The notes beneath the pieces are model-generated. The model ran no database searches. It saw only the letters and a list, made by a program, of their open reading frames with translations, and was not told the origin of the DNA. 64,000 nucleotides of DNA from Candidatus Poribacteria bacterium. GTDB taxonomy: Bacteria; Poribacteria; WGA-4E; WGA-3G. Within the stretch, counting starts at the first letter, position 1. The number at the start of each line of letters is the position of its first letter. Below, piece by piece: positions 38,527-45,954 of the stretch. Where the stretch lies: NCBI GenBank assembly GCA_022825665.1, contig JAJDWI010000004.1:16248-80247 (forward strand). Direction: 5' to 3'. Both the position numbers and the translations under genes were made by a program.

Positions 38527-38928
38527 ATGACACGTATTCAACTCATTATACTGGCAGCACTGATTATTATAATTGGTGTACTTTCTTATTCACCTTGGAC
38601 AGAATACCGAAAAGTCAGTCAAGCAGATATAGATGTTGAAATACTCGCTACAGCGATAAAAAAATACTATCGACACACACAGACCTATCCAGCAACTTTA
38701 GATCAGTTGGTAACCGATCCTGGCGTAGATGGATGGCGCGGCACCTATCTGGAAACTGTGCCGAAAACACCTTGGGGTGGAAACTATGTCTTGATACCAA
38801 AAACCTATAAAGTCGGAATCGCAAAGGATCATCCGCGTGTACCAACAAAATACCGGTTAGGTGGTATCGCTGAAATCAGCAAGGTCTACCACGCTGATGC
38901 CGTACAAGGCGAAAAATATTGGTGGTAA
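38527..38928 (+). CDS. GspG-like pseudopilin
   Basis: 134 aa if starting at ATG 38527. An N-terminal hydrophobic helix (IQLIILAALIIIIGVLSY) and then the major-pseudopilin body: AIKKYYRHTQTYPATLDQLV, DGWRGTYLETVPKTPWG. The canonical cleavage signal (Gly-Phe-Thr-Leu-Ile-Glu) is absent; the helix lacks Glu at position 5. It might be anchored rather than processed, or act as a minor component. It sits 4 bases before the prepilin peptidase gene, which supports a type II secretion or type IV pilus connection. The track's longer start (38482) has a poorly placed GGGGA and is less likely. Confidence 0.7.
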   Translation: MTRIQLIILAALIIIIGVLSYSPWTEYRKVSQADIDVEILATAIKKYYRHTQTYPATLDQLVTDPGVDGWRGTYLETVPKTPWGGNYVLIPKTYKVGIAKDHPRVPTKYRLGGIAEISKVYHADAVQGEKYWW

Positions 38929-38931
38929 TCT

Positions 38932-39759
38932 GTGGACGAAATCTGGATACCGATCTTCATTTTCATCTTAGGGTTAGCAATCGGCAGTTTCCTCAATGTC
39001 TGTATTTACCGCATTCCCCGCTCAGACATGTCAATTTCCTCACCGCGCAGATCCTTCTGTCCTGAATGCAATCAAACAATAAAATTTTACGACAATATCC
39101 CGCTATTAAGTTATCTGTTCTTACGTGGAAAGTGTCGATATTGCAACACGAATATATCAGTCCTATATCCTATTGTTGAACTTGTTACCGCAGTGCTATT
39201 TCTCGTGGTGTTTTATCGACTTGAGAAAACACTTGGTCTTAATTTGATATATGCCCTCATTTTTGTTTCGTTACTTATACCGATTGCTATTATTGATGCG
39301 CAGCACTACATTATCCCAAATGTTATAAGCCTCACAGGATTGGTCCTTGGGTTGGGAATTGTGTCTGCAATTGCTTATCAGCGCGGTAGCATTGACTACC
39401 TACGAACAGGGCTTATTGGGTTTGTAGCAGGAGGATTAGTGATATGGTTAGTTGCGTTTATTGGGAGTGCAGTTATGCGGAAAAAGGCGATGGGAATGGG
39501 GGATGTTAAACTCATGGCTATTATAGGTTTGTTTCTCGGTGTGTGGCAAGAACCTACTTGGTGGCAAAGCATTATAATGGTAATAGCGTTGTCTGCCTTT
39601 AGCGGTGCTGTTATTGGCACGCTGCTTATCGTAACTGGCAAAAAAAACCGTCAAAGCCCGATTCCTTATGGACCTTTTCTTGCTGGTGCAGCAATCGTTG
39701 TTATGCTGTGGGGCTATCCGCTCTGGGAAAAATACCTGCAGCTCGCTGGATGGAATTAA
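38932..39759 (+). CDS. Prepilin peptidase (A24A family) with methylase domain
   Basis: Cleaves and methylates type IV prepilins and pseudopilins in the inner membrane. 275 aa starting at GTG. N-terminal GSFLNVCIYRIPRSD and the zinc-ribbon-like CPECNQTIKFYDNIPLLSYL...CRYC (paired cysteines). The two catalytic aspartates are in IIDAQHYIIPN and GMGDVKLM. Seven or eight membrane helices. Spacing of 3 bases from the GspG-like gene implies coupling. No other pilus or secretion genes are nearby. Confidence 0.92.
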   Translation: MDEIWIPIFIFILGLAIGSFLNVCIYRIPRSDMSISSPRRSFCPECNQTIKFYDNIPLLSYLFLRGKCRYCNTNISVLYPIVELVTAVLFLVVFYRLEKTLGLNLIYALIFVSLLIPIAIIDAQHYIIPNVISLTGLVLGLGIVSAIAYQRGSIDYLRTGLIGFVAGGLVIWLVAFIGSAVMRKKAMGMGDVKLMAIIGLFLGVWQEPTWWQSIIMVIALSAFSGAVIGTLLIVTGKKNRQSPIPYGPFLAGAAIVVMLWGYPLWEKYLQLAGWN

Positions 39760-39838
39760 CCACGGTAGCATCTACACTCTGTCGTTAGCAAAATGTGAAA
39801 TGCTGACCGCTGTCCGTTGAAGCCATTTCCTAAATATA

Positions 39839-39870
39839 CATGGAACATATTGGATATATATTGTTCCCGA
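39839..39870. repeat. Leader motif of the three-copy element, copy A
   Basis: GGAACATATTGG...ATATATTGTTCC forms an imperfect inverted repeat. Related strings occur at 44113-44131 and, on the minus strand, near 63880-63905, each upstream of a small ORF. A TATAAT lies at 39906-39911. Confidence 0.5.
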
Positions 39871-39950
39871 CCCCAGATTAACTACAAAACACCTCGTCCG
39901 TCAGTTATAATTTGCATAACTTAAAATCCTTTTGTTTCAGGAGACGCATT

Positions 39951-40148
39951 ATGCTAACATTTCACCCTACCAAATTTCAGATAAAACAAGAAAATAATTA
40001 CGGAATTGTAGTCAAAAAACCGAAGAATACCCAGAAAATACAAAAGATACCAAATTTAAAATTATTTTCATTGAAAAAACCGATTATAATAACCTATAAA
40101 CACAGACAGGAACTACATTCATACCAATTACACAAAAAGATACCGTAA
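39951..40148 (+). CDS. Small lysine-rich ORF of repeated element, copy A
   Basis: 65 codons from ATG 39951 (AGGAGACGC upstream). Composition is rich in Lys, Gln and Ile; no known domain. Ten-base string AAAAGATACC occurs twice in the ORF and again in the hairpin that follows at 40155. Copies B and C have the same layout with their own repeated word. Whether the peptide is made is unclear; the region could function as RNA. Confidence 0.4.
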   Translation: MLTFHPTKFQIKQENNYGIVVKKPKNTQKIQKIPNLKLFSLKKPIIITYKHRQELHSYQLHKKIP

Positions 40149-40154
40149 TGTGAA

Positions 40155-40179
40155 AAAAAGATACCAACGGTATCTTTTT
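40155..40179 (+). terminator. Terminator-like hairpin of copy A
   Basis: AAAAAGATACC (40155-40165) pairs perfectly with GGTATCTTTTT (40169-40179) across a 3-base loop. AAGGAG follows within 1 base, so a read-through transcript would present a ribosome-binding site. Confidence 0.6.
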
Positions 40180-40185
40180 AAGGAG

Positions 40186-40236
40186 AAAAATTCAAGGAAA
40201 ACACAAACAATTCGTAGTCAAAACACACCGCGGATA
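40186..40236 (+). pseudogene. Truncated second ORF of copy A, cut at the IS end
   Basis: The stretch after AAGGAG reads in one frame as ...KIQGKHKQFVVKTH, matching MYLQEKHKQFAVKSY of copy B (44430). The DNA also aligns. The ISKra4-type element begins at 40237 and ends the similarity. It has no start codon left. Confidence 0.5.
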
Positions 40237-40301
40237 GGGTGTGTAAAGTTTTTGTCACTTGAAGAGTTTATTGATGGAGTTGTAAAAAGCATACAAAAAT
40301 G

Positions 40302-40360
40302 GTATCCTTTCCAAATAGTTATTTCCAAATAGTTATTTTTTATCCAAAGGAGAGGATACC
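40302..40360 (+). promoter_or_regulatory. Hairpin masking the transposase ribosome-binding site
   Basis: GGTATCCTTTCC (40302-40313) can pair with GGAGAGGATACC (40349-40360), which contains the GGAG used by ATG 40362. A tandem CCAAATAGTTATTT lies in the loop. This could limit translation of transcripts entering from outside. Confidence 0.45.
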
Positions 40361-40361
40361 G

Positions 40362-41681
40362 ATGTTTAGTATAACATTAGAGAGTTGTGAAGTCAAAGAA
40401 AATACAGAAGCAGCAATGAACTTGGTAGAAGAAATAAACGATTTAGTAGGAGAACTTGGCACTGGTTCTTATGTGTCGTTGGATGAAGCGGAGCAGCGTA
40501 TTTTAGAAGGGACCCACTCCATAAGACGCAAGTTGTTAGAGATGTCCGTCAACCAAGAGGCATCTGGCAAGGAGGCGGAACCGGTTGCGTGTCCAAAGTG
40601 TGATACCCCCTCTCGTCGGTGGCGTAGAAGAGGACGACAGATTACGACGCGCTGCGGTATCATCCGTGTTCATCGTTGGGTGTATTGTTGTGCGTTGGGA
40701 CATTCCCATAAACCTTGGGATATGAGACAAAGGTTGAAAGGCAAATACACCCATCGTGTTGCTGAAGCGATGTGTCGTTTGTCGGCGCACCTTCCGTTTA
40801 GGGAGGCAGCTGAGGAGTTATCTCGTCAAGGGATAAAAGTGAGCCACACGACGCTGCATAAGAAAGTGCGTGAATGGTCAAAAGATTTGAAAGCACTCGC
40901 GGCGGTGGCACCCCAAACCCTTGAAAAAAATCAGCGTTGGTATGTGAGTTGTGATGGGTGTCACACGAACTCGCCAGAAGGTTGGAAAGAGACAAAAGTC
41001 AGTTGTATTTATAGAGATTATCCACAACTGGGACCCAATAGTGTTGCGAGTGTGCGGACTGAAAGTATTCGTTATACTGCCAATCGTCAGGACGCACAAC
41101 ACTGTGGTAAGGATTTATATGCGTTAGCCACCAATAGTGGTATTTACCAAGAAGCTATAGATACTCAAGAGATCGTGTTTATCGGTGATGGTGCTGCGTG
41201 GATTTGGAACTTAGCAGCTGAATACTTCCCCAATGCTGTTGAGATTGTGGATTACATGCACGCTAAATCCCACCTGTATGATGTTGCGAAATGCGCCTTC
41301 GGAGAGACTGAGACGGAAACGATTGCAGCTTGGATACAAGAGGTCGCCCCGATCCTTTTAGATGGAAACATCCCTGAAGTGGTCGCCCGTATCCGCACTT
41401 TAGAACCACAAAATCCGGAGGATAGAGATACTTTAGAAAGAGAAGCAAGATATTTCCAAAAACATGCGAAGCGGATGCGGTATAAAGCGTTTAGAGAGAA
41501 AGGGTATCAGATTGGAAGTGGTGTCATAGAGAGTGCGTGTCATCATGTTGTTGGGAAAAGATGTAAACACGCTTCTATGAGGTGGACAGAGCCAGGACTA
41601 AATGCCATCCTTGAATGGAGATGTTTGTTAAAGAACAAAACTTGGAATAGGTATTGGTATCCAGAAACAAAAACCGCCTGA
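40362..41681 (+). CDS. ISKra4-family transposase
   Basis: 439 aa from ATG 40362 (AAAGGAG upstream); the track start at 40299 lies in the leader hairpin. The N-terminal part has a zinc-binding-like VACPKCDTPSRRWRRRGRQI stretch and YCCALGHSHKPWD. The middle (SAHLPFREAAEELSRQGIKVSHTTLHKKV, in two parts) is the ISKra4-type DNA-binding region, followed by a DDE core: Asp in YVSCDGCHT, Asp in FIGDGAAWIW, and GSGVIESACHHVVGKR with the Glu. The frame is intact, so the element may be active. Confidence 0.88.
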   Translation: MFSITLESCEVKENTEAAMNLVEEINDLVGELGTGSYVSLDEAEQRILEGTHSIRRKLLEMSVNQEASGKEAEPVACPKCDTPSRRWRRRGRQITTRCGIIRVHRWVYCCALGHSHKPWDMRQRLKGKYTHRVAEAMCRLSAHLPFREAAEELSRQGIKVSHTTLHKKVREWSKDLKALAAVAPQTLEKNQRWYVSCDGCHTNSPEGWKETKVSCIYRDYPQLGPNSVASVRTESIRYTANRQDAQHCGKDLYALATNSGIYQEAIDTQEIVFIGDGAAWIWNLAAEYFPNAVEIVDYMHAKSHLYDVAKCAFGETETETIAAWIQEVAPILLDGNIPEVVARIRTLEPQNPEDRDTLEREARYFQKHAKRMRYKAFREKGYQIGSGVIESACHHVVGKRCKHASMRWTEPGLNAILEWRCLLKNKTWNRYWYPETKTA

Positions 41682-41728
41682 TGCTTAGTGACAAAAACTT
41701 TACACACCCCTTTCAACAGCAAGTTTAG

Positions 41729-41768
41729 CCGTCTACATCCCACAAGTTAAAGCATGGGGATTTGACGG
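41729..41768. repeat. Hairpin resembling an IS200/IS605 right end
   Basis: CCGTC-TAC-ATCCCA pairs with TGGGGAT-TT-GACGG. The sequence and the phrase around it resemble the subterminal hairpin of TnpB-carrying IS605-type elements. No tnpB or tnpA remains. It sits just right of the ISKra4-type element. Confidence 0.35.
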
Positions 41769-41862
41769 GAGTGTTAAAATATAAATTGTCAAGAAAAACT
41801 ATATAAATATCTAAATAAACGTTGGTGAACATAAAATGTTTACTGATTTTCGTTGCTTTTTC

Positions 41863-42399
41863 TCATGTTGTTTCTAAGACAGCGATATACGGTAAATTTC
41901 TATACATCTGTCCATAATCAAGTCCGTATCCAACGACAAAAACGTTCGGAATTTCAAATCCTGAATAATCAATAGGCACAGAAACTTGACGCCGAGCGGG
42001 TTTATCGAGCAGGGTGCAGATCTTAATCGTTTTTGGGTTTAGTGTTCGCAGGTGTTTCATGAGAAACTTTAAGGTTTGTCCCGAATCAATAATGTCCTCT
42101 ACAATAAGTACATCTTTATTTTCTATGTACCCACTTCCTGACCGTATGAATTTTATATTTTTCGATGGTTCAGTACTATCGTTGTAACTTGAAGTCTGTA
42201 GAAACTCAAACCTTAGCGGCAGCGAAATTTCTCGGGCGAGATCCGCGAAAAAAAGTGCAGCACCTCTCAGCACGCAAACCAAGACCAGTTCTTGATTTTC
42301 ATAATCTTTGGATATCTGTTTGCCAAGTTCTCGTATCCTATTTCGAATTTGTGCTTCAGAAAGCAGGATAGTTTTAGGAATTGATATTATCTCTGGCAT
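41863..42399 (-). CDS. hpt: Hypoxanthine phosphoribosyltransferase
   Basis: Salvages hypoxanthine and guanine to IMP and GMP using PRPP. With ATG 42399 the protein is 178 aa, the family norm; the track ORF adds 46 residues that overlap tilS. Key motifs: VLVCVLRGAALFFADL, the flexible loop SSYNDS, and the PRPP motif VLIVEDIIDSGQTL. Its start lies 26 bases inside the end of tilS on the same strand, so the two are coupled. tilS-hpt is a widespread pair, often followed by ftsH; here repeat DNA and an IS follow instead. Confidence 0.94.
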   Translation of the reverse strand: MPEIISIPKTILLSEAQIRNRIRELGKQISKDYENQELVLVCVLRGAALFFADLAREISLPLRFEFLQTSSYNDSTEPSKNIKFIRSGSGYIENKDVLIVEDIIDSGQTLKFLMKHLRTLNPKTIKICTLLDKPARRQVSVPIDYSGFEIPNVFVVGYGLDYGQMYRNLPYIAVLETT

Positions 42400-43789
42400 A
42401 ATGTAAATGAAGATACCTTTGTGTTGTTGGGTGAACTTTGAATTTTTCATTAGTGGTGAAACCGATAACCCACAGAATTTCATTCCCACAAACAAGCATT
42501 GGAATGCGATCACGTTCAAACAGTGGCACTTTTGCATCCATCAAAAAATCTTTTATTTTTTTTGTTCCTCGCATTCCATGAGGTTGAAATCTATCTCCAT
42601 CTCGTCGATTGCGGATTGTCAACGGTGATTTTATCTTACTATAATCAAATATCGCCTCAAAAGTGCCGTCAGGAATGGACAGGACATCACCTTGCGAAGC
42701 ATCGTATATACATGCTGTTATTTCTGCATTTAATTCTGGAATTAGTGTTCTACCAGATATGTTTAACGTGTAGGCAAAGCCTTCAGTTTCAACAGGGTTT
42801 TTCTCAAAAATTAGTTGCTTATAAGCCCGCCTAAACTTTACACTGTGTGGCAACGTAAACACCGCATTTGGTTTATCGGAATTAACGATGTCAAGCATTG
42901 ATTGGTAATGTTCATAGGAATAATCACTAATTTGTCCAATTAAATCAGTGATACTATGTCTTAGTATCCGTCTTTGTAAAATAATGTGATGTTTGAGAAA
43001 TACGTCTCTATCCAATATAATACTTGTGAACTGAGTAAATGAAAGCCTACAGGAGTCATATAATGCGTAAGTTATTTCATCAAGATATTCCGATTCATCA
43101 CGTAGGATTTCAGCAGTTCTGCTTAAACCTGTTTTAATATTCGGGTTATACTCCTGTTCAAGCAATGGTATCAACTCGTGTCGAATTCGGTTCCGTAGAT
43201 AACGTTTATCCGTATTCGTTGAATCTTGTCTTGGAACAATCCCTTCTGATTTAAGATAGGCTTCAATTTCTGCGCGAGTGAACCGGACAAGCGGTCGAAT
43301 GAACTTTCCATCTCTTATAGGTTTAATACCTTGTAATCCAGTGACTCCGGAGCCGCGGATCAAGTTCATTATGACTGTTTCTGCAATATCGTCTTGTTGG
43401 TGTCCGAGTGCTATTTTGGTTGCTCCTACTTGCATACATACTGATTCGAAAAAGTCGTAACGCGCTTTGCGTCCTGCAGCTTCTACAGATAGTTTCCACT
43501 GTTCAATTAAATGTGGTAATTCAACGGAGTGTCCGGTAAAAGGCAGTTCTAAACGGATGGCATGTTCGTGGACGAAGTTTGCGTCAGAGGCAGAATCATT
43601 TCTGAGACCGTGATCTAAGTGAACGACATGCAGATGACAGTTTAGATTTGTATGTAGGGAATGCAACCCGTAAAGCAGTGCAAGGGAATCAGCACCGCCT
43701 GACACTGCAACAAGCACCGTCTCTCCATCCTCAATCATCGCGTGCTGCAAAATGAAGCGATGCATCTCTCGCAGAAAACGGGCTTTCAT
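42374..43789 (-). CDS. tilS: tRNA(Ile)-lysidine synthetase
   Basis: TilS adds lysine to C34 of the CAU anticodon of tRNA-Ile2, changing decoding from AUG to AUA. 471 aa: N-terminal PP-loop VLVAVSGGADSLALLYGL near residue 27, VVHLDHGLRND, GHQQDDIAETVIMNLIRGSG. The C-terminal substrate-binding domains end with IRNRRDGDRFQPHGMRGTKK and the KIKDFL segment. It lies 22 bases from a tRNA gene with a CAT anticodon on the same strand, so tRNA and tilS may be on one transcript. Confidence 0.94.
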   Translation of the reverse strand: MKARFLREMHRFILQHAMIEDGETVLVAVSGGADSLALLYGLHSLHTNLNCHLHVVHLDHGLRNDSASDANFVHEHAIRLELPFTGHSVELPHLIEQWKLSVEAAGRKARYDFFESVCMQVGATKIALGHQQDDIAETVIMNLIRGSGVTGLQGIKPIRDGKFIRPLVRFTRAEIEAYLKSEGIVPRQDSTNTDKRYLRNRIRHELIPLLEQEYNPNIKTGLSRTAEILRDESEYLDEITYALYDSCRLSFTQFTSIILDRDVFLKHHIILQRRILRHSITDLIGQISDYSYEHYQSMLDIVNSDKPNAVFTLPHSVKFRRAYKQLIFEKNPVETEGFAYTLNISGRTLIPELNAEITACIYDASQGDVLSIPDGTFEAIFDYSKIKSPLTIRNRRDGDRFQPHGMRGTKKIKDFLMDAKVPLFERDRIPMLVCGNEILWVIGFTTNEKFKVHPTTQRYLHLHYARDNINS

Positions 43790-43811
43790 GAGACAAGCCT
43801 TTAAAGAACAA

Positions 43812-43883
43812 TGCCGGTGCGGAGAGTCGAACTCCGGACAGCACGATTATGAGTCGTGTGCTCTACCACTGAGCTACACCGGC
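43812..43883 (-). tRNA. tRNA with CAT anticodon (elongator Met or Ile2)
   Basis: On the minus strand: acceptor GCCGGTG/CACCGGC, D arm GCTC...GAGC, anticodon stem CACGA/TCGTG with loop CTCATAA, T arm CGGAG-TTCGACT-CTCCG, discriminator A, no encoded CCA. G1-C72 pairing and lack of three GC pairs in the anticodon stem exclude the initiator tRNA. CAT tRNAs are either elongator Met or the lysidine-modified Ile2; neighbouring tilS makes Ile2 tempting, but acceptor-stem identity cannot be settled by eye. Confidence 0.92.
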
Positions 43884-43989
43884 ACGTTAAATGTATTGAA
43901 TAAGTATATCACATGTCTTTCTGTAAGTCAAACAATTCTTCATTTAAGCGGAGCCATTCAGTTTTCCAATTCCTATTATTTTATTAAGC

Positions 43990-44100
43990 CTTCCTTTGTA
44001 GGAGCGATCTCTTATCATGAAAACCTTGGTTCAGACTCTTCTCTTATCCTGCAAATCCTGAAATCCTGCAAATCCTGGTTCAGACAACTAAAAACTGAAA
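43990..44100. repeat. Dispersed repeats upstream of copy B
   Basis: TTTGTAGGAGCGATCTC matches the inside of the MITE at 54963. Then comes TCTTATCCTG with tandem AAATCCTG units ending GGTTCAGAC. The same block occurs inverted at 63940-63990, upstream of copy C. Confidence 0.6.
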
Positions 44101-44186
44101 ACTACCCCAAACATACATGAAACATATTGTTCCAACTCCCACAACCCCTTCACACCCTTCCCACCACCTGTTATACTACTACCACT

Positions 44187-44393
44187 ATGAAAAACAGAAA
44201 CCGCTTACACCTCACATTCACAACAAAAACCGACACCCGTCACCCCAAAATATCCACCAAAAAACCGACCAAAATCAAGCAAATAAAAAACGAACCAAAA
44301 ATGAAATTCTCAGAATTTCCAAAAACCCCTATAAACCCAGTTCCAGACTGGCATAACCCCAAATATCAAAACGAACCAAAAACCGAAAAATAG
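44187..44393 (+). CDS. Small lysine-rich ORF of repeated element, copy B
   Basis: 68 codons from ATG 44187, rich in Lys, Pro and Thr (TKKPTKIKQIKNEPKMKF). TATACT lies just upstream at 44170. The word ACGAACCAAAAA occurs near 44288 and again at 44371, then inverted in the hairpin. The ORF ends ...NEPKTEK, resembling ...NTKTEK of copy C. No known domain. Confidence 0.4.
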   Translation: MKNRNRLHLTFTTKTDTRHPKISTKKPTKIKQIKNEPKMKFSEFPKTPINPVPDWHNPKYQNEPKTEK

Positions 44394-44411
44394 CCGTTTT
44401 TGGTTCGTTTT
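44368..44411 (+). terminator. Terminator-like hairpin of copy B
   Basis: A perfect 16-bp stem: AAAACGAACCAAAAAC (44368-44383) with GTTTTTGGTTCGTTTT (44396-44411). The 12-base loop holds the stop codon of the small ORF. T-run, then AGAAGGAG, the ribosome-binding site of the next ORF. Confidence 0.7.
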
Positions 44412-44429
44412 TAGAAGGAGCAAAAACCG

Positions 44430-44535
44430 ATGTATTTACAAGAAAAGCACAAGCAATTCGCTGTCAAATCTTACGCAAAATTCACGACAAACAATCAAGT
44501 CGCGCAAGCATTCATAGAGAAATTCCCATGTAGGA
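44430..44535 (+). pseudogene. Broken second ORF of copy B
   Basis: Begins MYLQEKHKQFAVKSYAKF after AGAAGGAG (8-base spacing), with a possible helix-turn-helix (NNQVAQAFIEKF). Similarity to copy A covers its start. After about residue 34 the sequence turns into a palindromic repeat (from about 44530) and the remaining frame to 44693 is composed of repeat DNA. The original protein is unknown. Confidence 0.5.
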
Positions 44536-44616
44536 GCGTTGTTTCCCTGTCCATATTACCTCACCCATCTTATCCGTATCTTCCATTTATTCGGACAGAG
44601 AAACCCCTCCCTATGA
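44530..44616. repeat. Palindromic repeat interrupting the copy B ORF
   Basis: GTTTCCCTGTCC near 44541 pairs with GGACAGAGAAAC near 44597, and the outer arms TGTAGGAG / CTCCCTA are also partly complementary. TGTAGGAGCG is shared with 43998 and the MITE at 54963. Confidence 0.5.
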
Positions 44617-44720
44617 TTGTAATGTGCTGTAGAATCAATCCCTTCTGCGCCTTTCGCGTACTCCGAGATTCAGACAGAAAAATCGACAATTGAATGGCTC
44701 TGTATGACTACTAAAAAAAG

Positions 44721-44749
44721 TTGACATCAGTAACTATACTGTCTATAAT
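44721..44749 (+). promoter_or_regulatory. Consensus sigma70 promoter
   Basis: TTGACA (44721-44726), exactly 17 bases, TATAAT (44744-44749): a perfect consensus. A small hairpin AGGGA/TCCCT lies in the leader before ATG 44812. Confidence 0.8.
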
Positions 44750-44811
44750 ACATTAGGTATTATCAAAACTATAGGGATGCCGTCCCTTTCTATATTAAAT
44801 AAGTAATAAAC

Positions 44812-45954
44812 ATGAAACAAATAGCAATCTTATTATTAATTACGGTTATATGTGGTATTCAACCACTGTATGCACAAACGCCAGAATCTCCTCCTACACT
44901 CCCAGAAGAAGATAAATCAGTTGAGGATAATAGCCAAATTACCGAACCTGTTTCGCAATCAACACAAGAACAACAATCCACAACACAAGTAGATCAATCC
45001 TCAGAAGACGAAAAACAAGATATCGAAAATAATCCACTACCTCCACCAGAAGAAATACCTACAGACAGCGACGAACAGGATATGATATCTACGATTAAGG
45101 AAATAGAAGAACCACCTGATACACCTGATCCAGCATTACCAAAGTGGAGAGGAGAACGACGGTTTTTCAAAATTGTCAACGATTACTTGTTAGAAGCGGA
45201 TGAAGTTCTGACAACGCTTGTTCTACTTGCCGGAAACGCATCTATACAGGGAACAGTAACAGGGAATGTCTTAGTAATTGGTGGAGATGTTGACATTGCA
45301 CCGGGTGCTGAAATCAAAGGAATGCTCCAAGTGATCGGTGGACAGATATATGGTAACCTTGAATCTGTAGAGCATTTTAACGTAAGTAATGGATGGAGAA
45401 TCGCACCAGCTGCAGCACAACTGTTGATGCATCCGCATACCATCTGGGATATAAAGAAACACAGAAATTTTCGACTAACCGCAATGAAGTTTGGGATTTT
45501 GCTGTTGACATATCTTTTAATCGCTATTGCATTTCCAAGACCAATAAATGCCATCAGTGCTATGTTAACAAACAGACCAATCGGTAGCATCCTTTTTGGC
45601 TTACTCATGTTTGTTGTGGTTCCTGTAGTATCGTGGGTTCTAATTCTTTCCATTGTAGGGTTCCCTTTCCTACTATTAGGCATTTTCCTTTTAGTGCCGC
45701 TCGCGTTATGTGGTAAAACTGCCATCTTTTATACACTTGGAAGCACACTACTTGCCGGACGATTAAGACCTCTCGCGGTGATTTTTGGCTTTATCCCTTA
45801 TTTTATGGCAACTGAGATCCCACATGTGGATTGGGTGACGTTTCTCGTTTTTAATGGTGTTGGCATAGGAATATGTATACTGTCAACCTTAAAAGCAATG
45901 TCATCACCAAGCCAAACTAAAAACGTTCACTGGTCTGAAAGGATAGGTCAATAA
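44812..45954 (+). CDS. Exported membrane protein with bactofilin-like domain
   Basis: 380 aa. Signal peptide (AILLLITVICGIQPLYAQ) is followed by about 100 residues of acidic Pro/Glu/Ser/Gln-rich, probably disordered linker. A short beta-helical segment then follows (GNASIQGTVTGNVLVIGGDVDI, in parts), resembling polymer-forming bactofilins. After that come four or five membrane helices (LLLTYLLIAIAF; SILFGLLMFVVVPVV; FLLLGIFLLVPLAL). Similar architectures are annotated as polymer-forming cytoskeletal proteins of the envelope. batA starts on its stop codon, so they are coupled. Confidence 0.75.
   Translation: MKQIAILLLITVICGIQPLYAQTPESPPTLPEEDKSVEDNSQITEPVSQSTQEQQSTTQVDQSSEDEKQDIENNPLPPPEEIPTDSDEQDMISTIKEIEEPPDTPDPALPKWRGERRFFKIVNDYLLEADEVLTTLVLLAGNASIQGTVTGNVLVIGGDVDIAPGAEIKGMLQVIGGQIYGNLESVEHFNVSNGWRIAPAAAQLLMHPHTIWDIKKHRNFRLTAMKFGILLLTYLLIAIAFPRPINAISAMLTNRPIGSILFGLLMFVVVPVVSWVLILSIVGFPFLLLGIFLLVPLALCGKTAIFYTLGSTLLAGRLRPLAVIFGFIPYFMATEIPHVDWVTFLVFNGVGIGICILSTLKAMSSPSQTKNVHWSERIGQ

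Larger units (their letters stand above)
40237..41709. mobile_element. Insertion sequence, ISKra4-type, 1473 bp
   Basis: Bounded by perfect 23-bp inverted repeats (40237-40259 and 41687-41709) that begin GGGTGTGTAAAG. One transposase gene fills most of it. I see no target duplication in the immediate flanks, so adjacent DNA may have been rearranged. The element looks complete. Confidence 0.9.

Noticed and set aside
43812-43883. Initiator tRNA-fMet
   Set aside because: The first pair is G-C instead of a mismatch and the anticodon stem lacks three consecutive G-C pairs.
44430-44693. 87-aa ORF as an intact gene
   Set aside because: Only the first 34 or so codons match copy A; the rest is palindromic repeat DNA.
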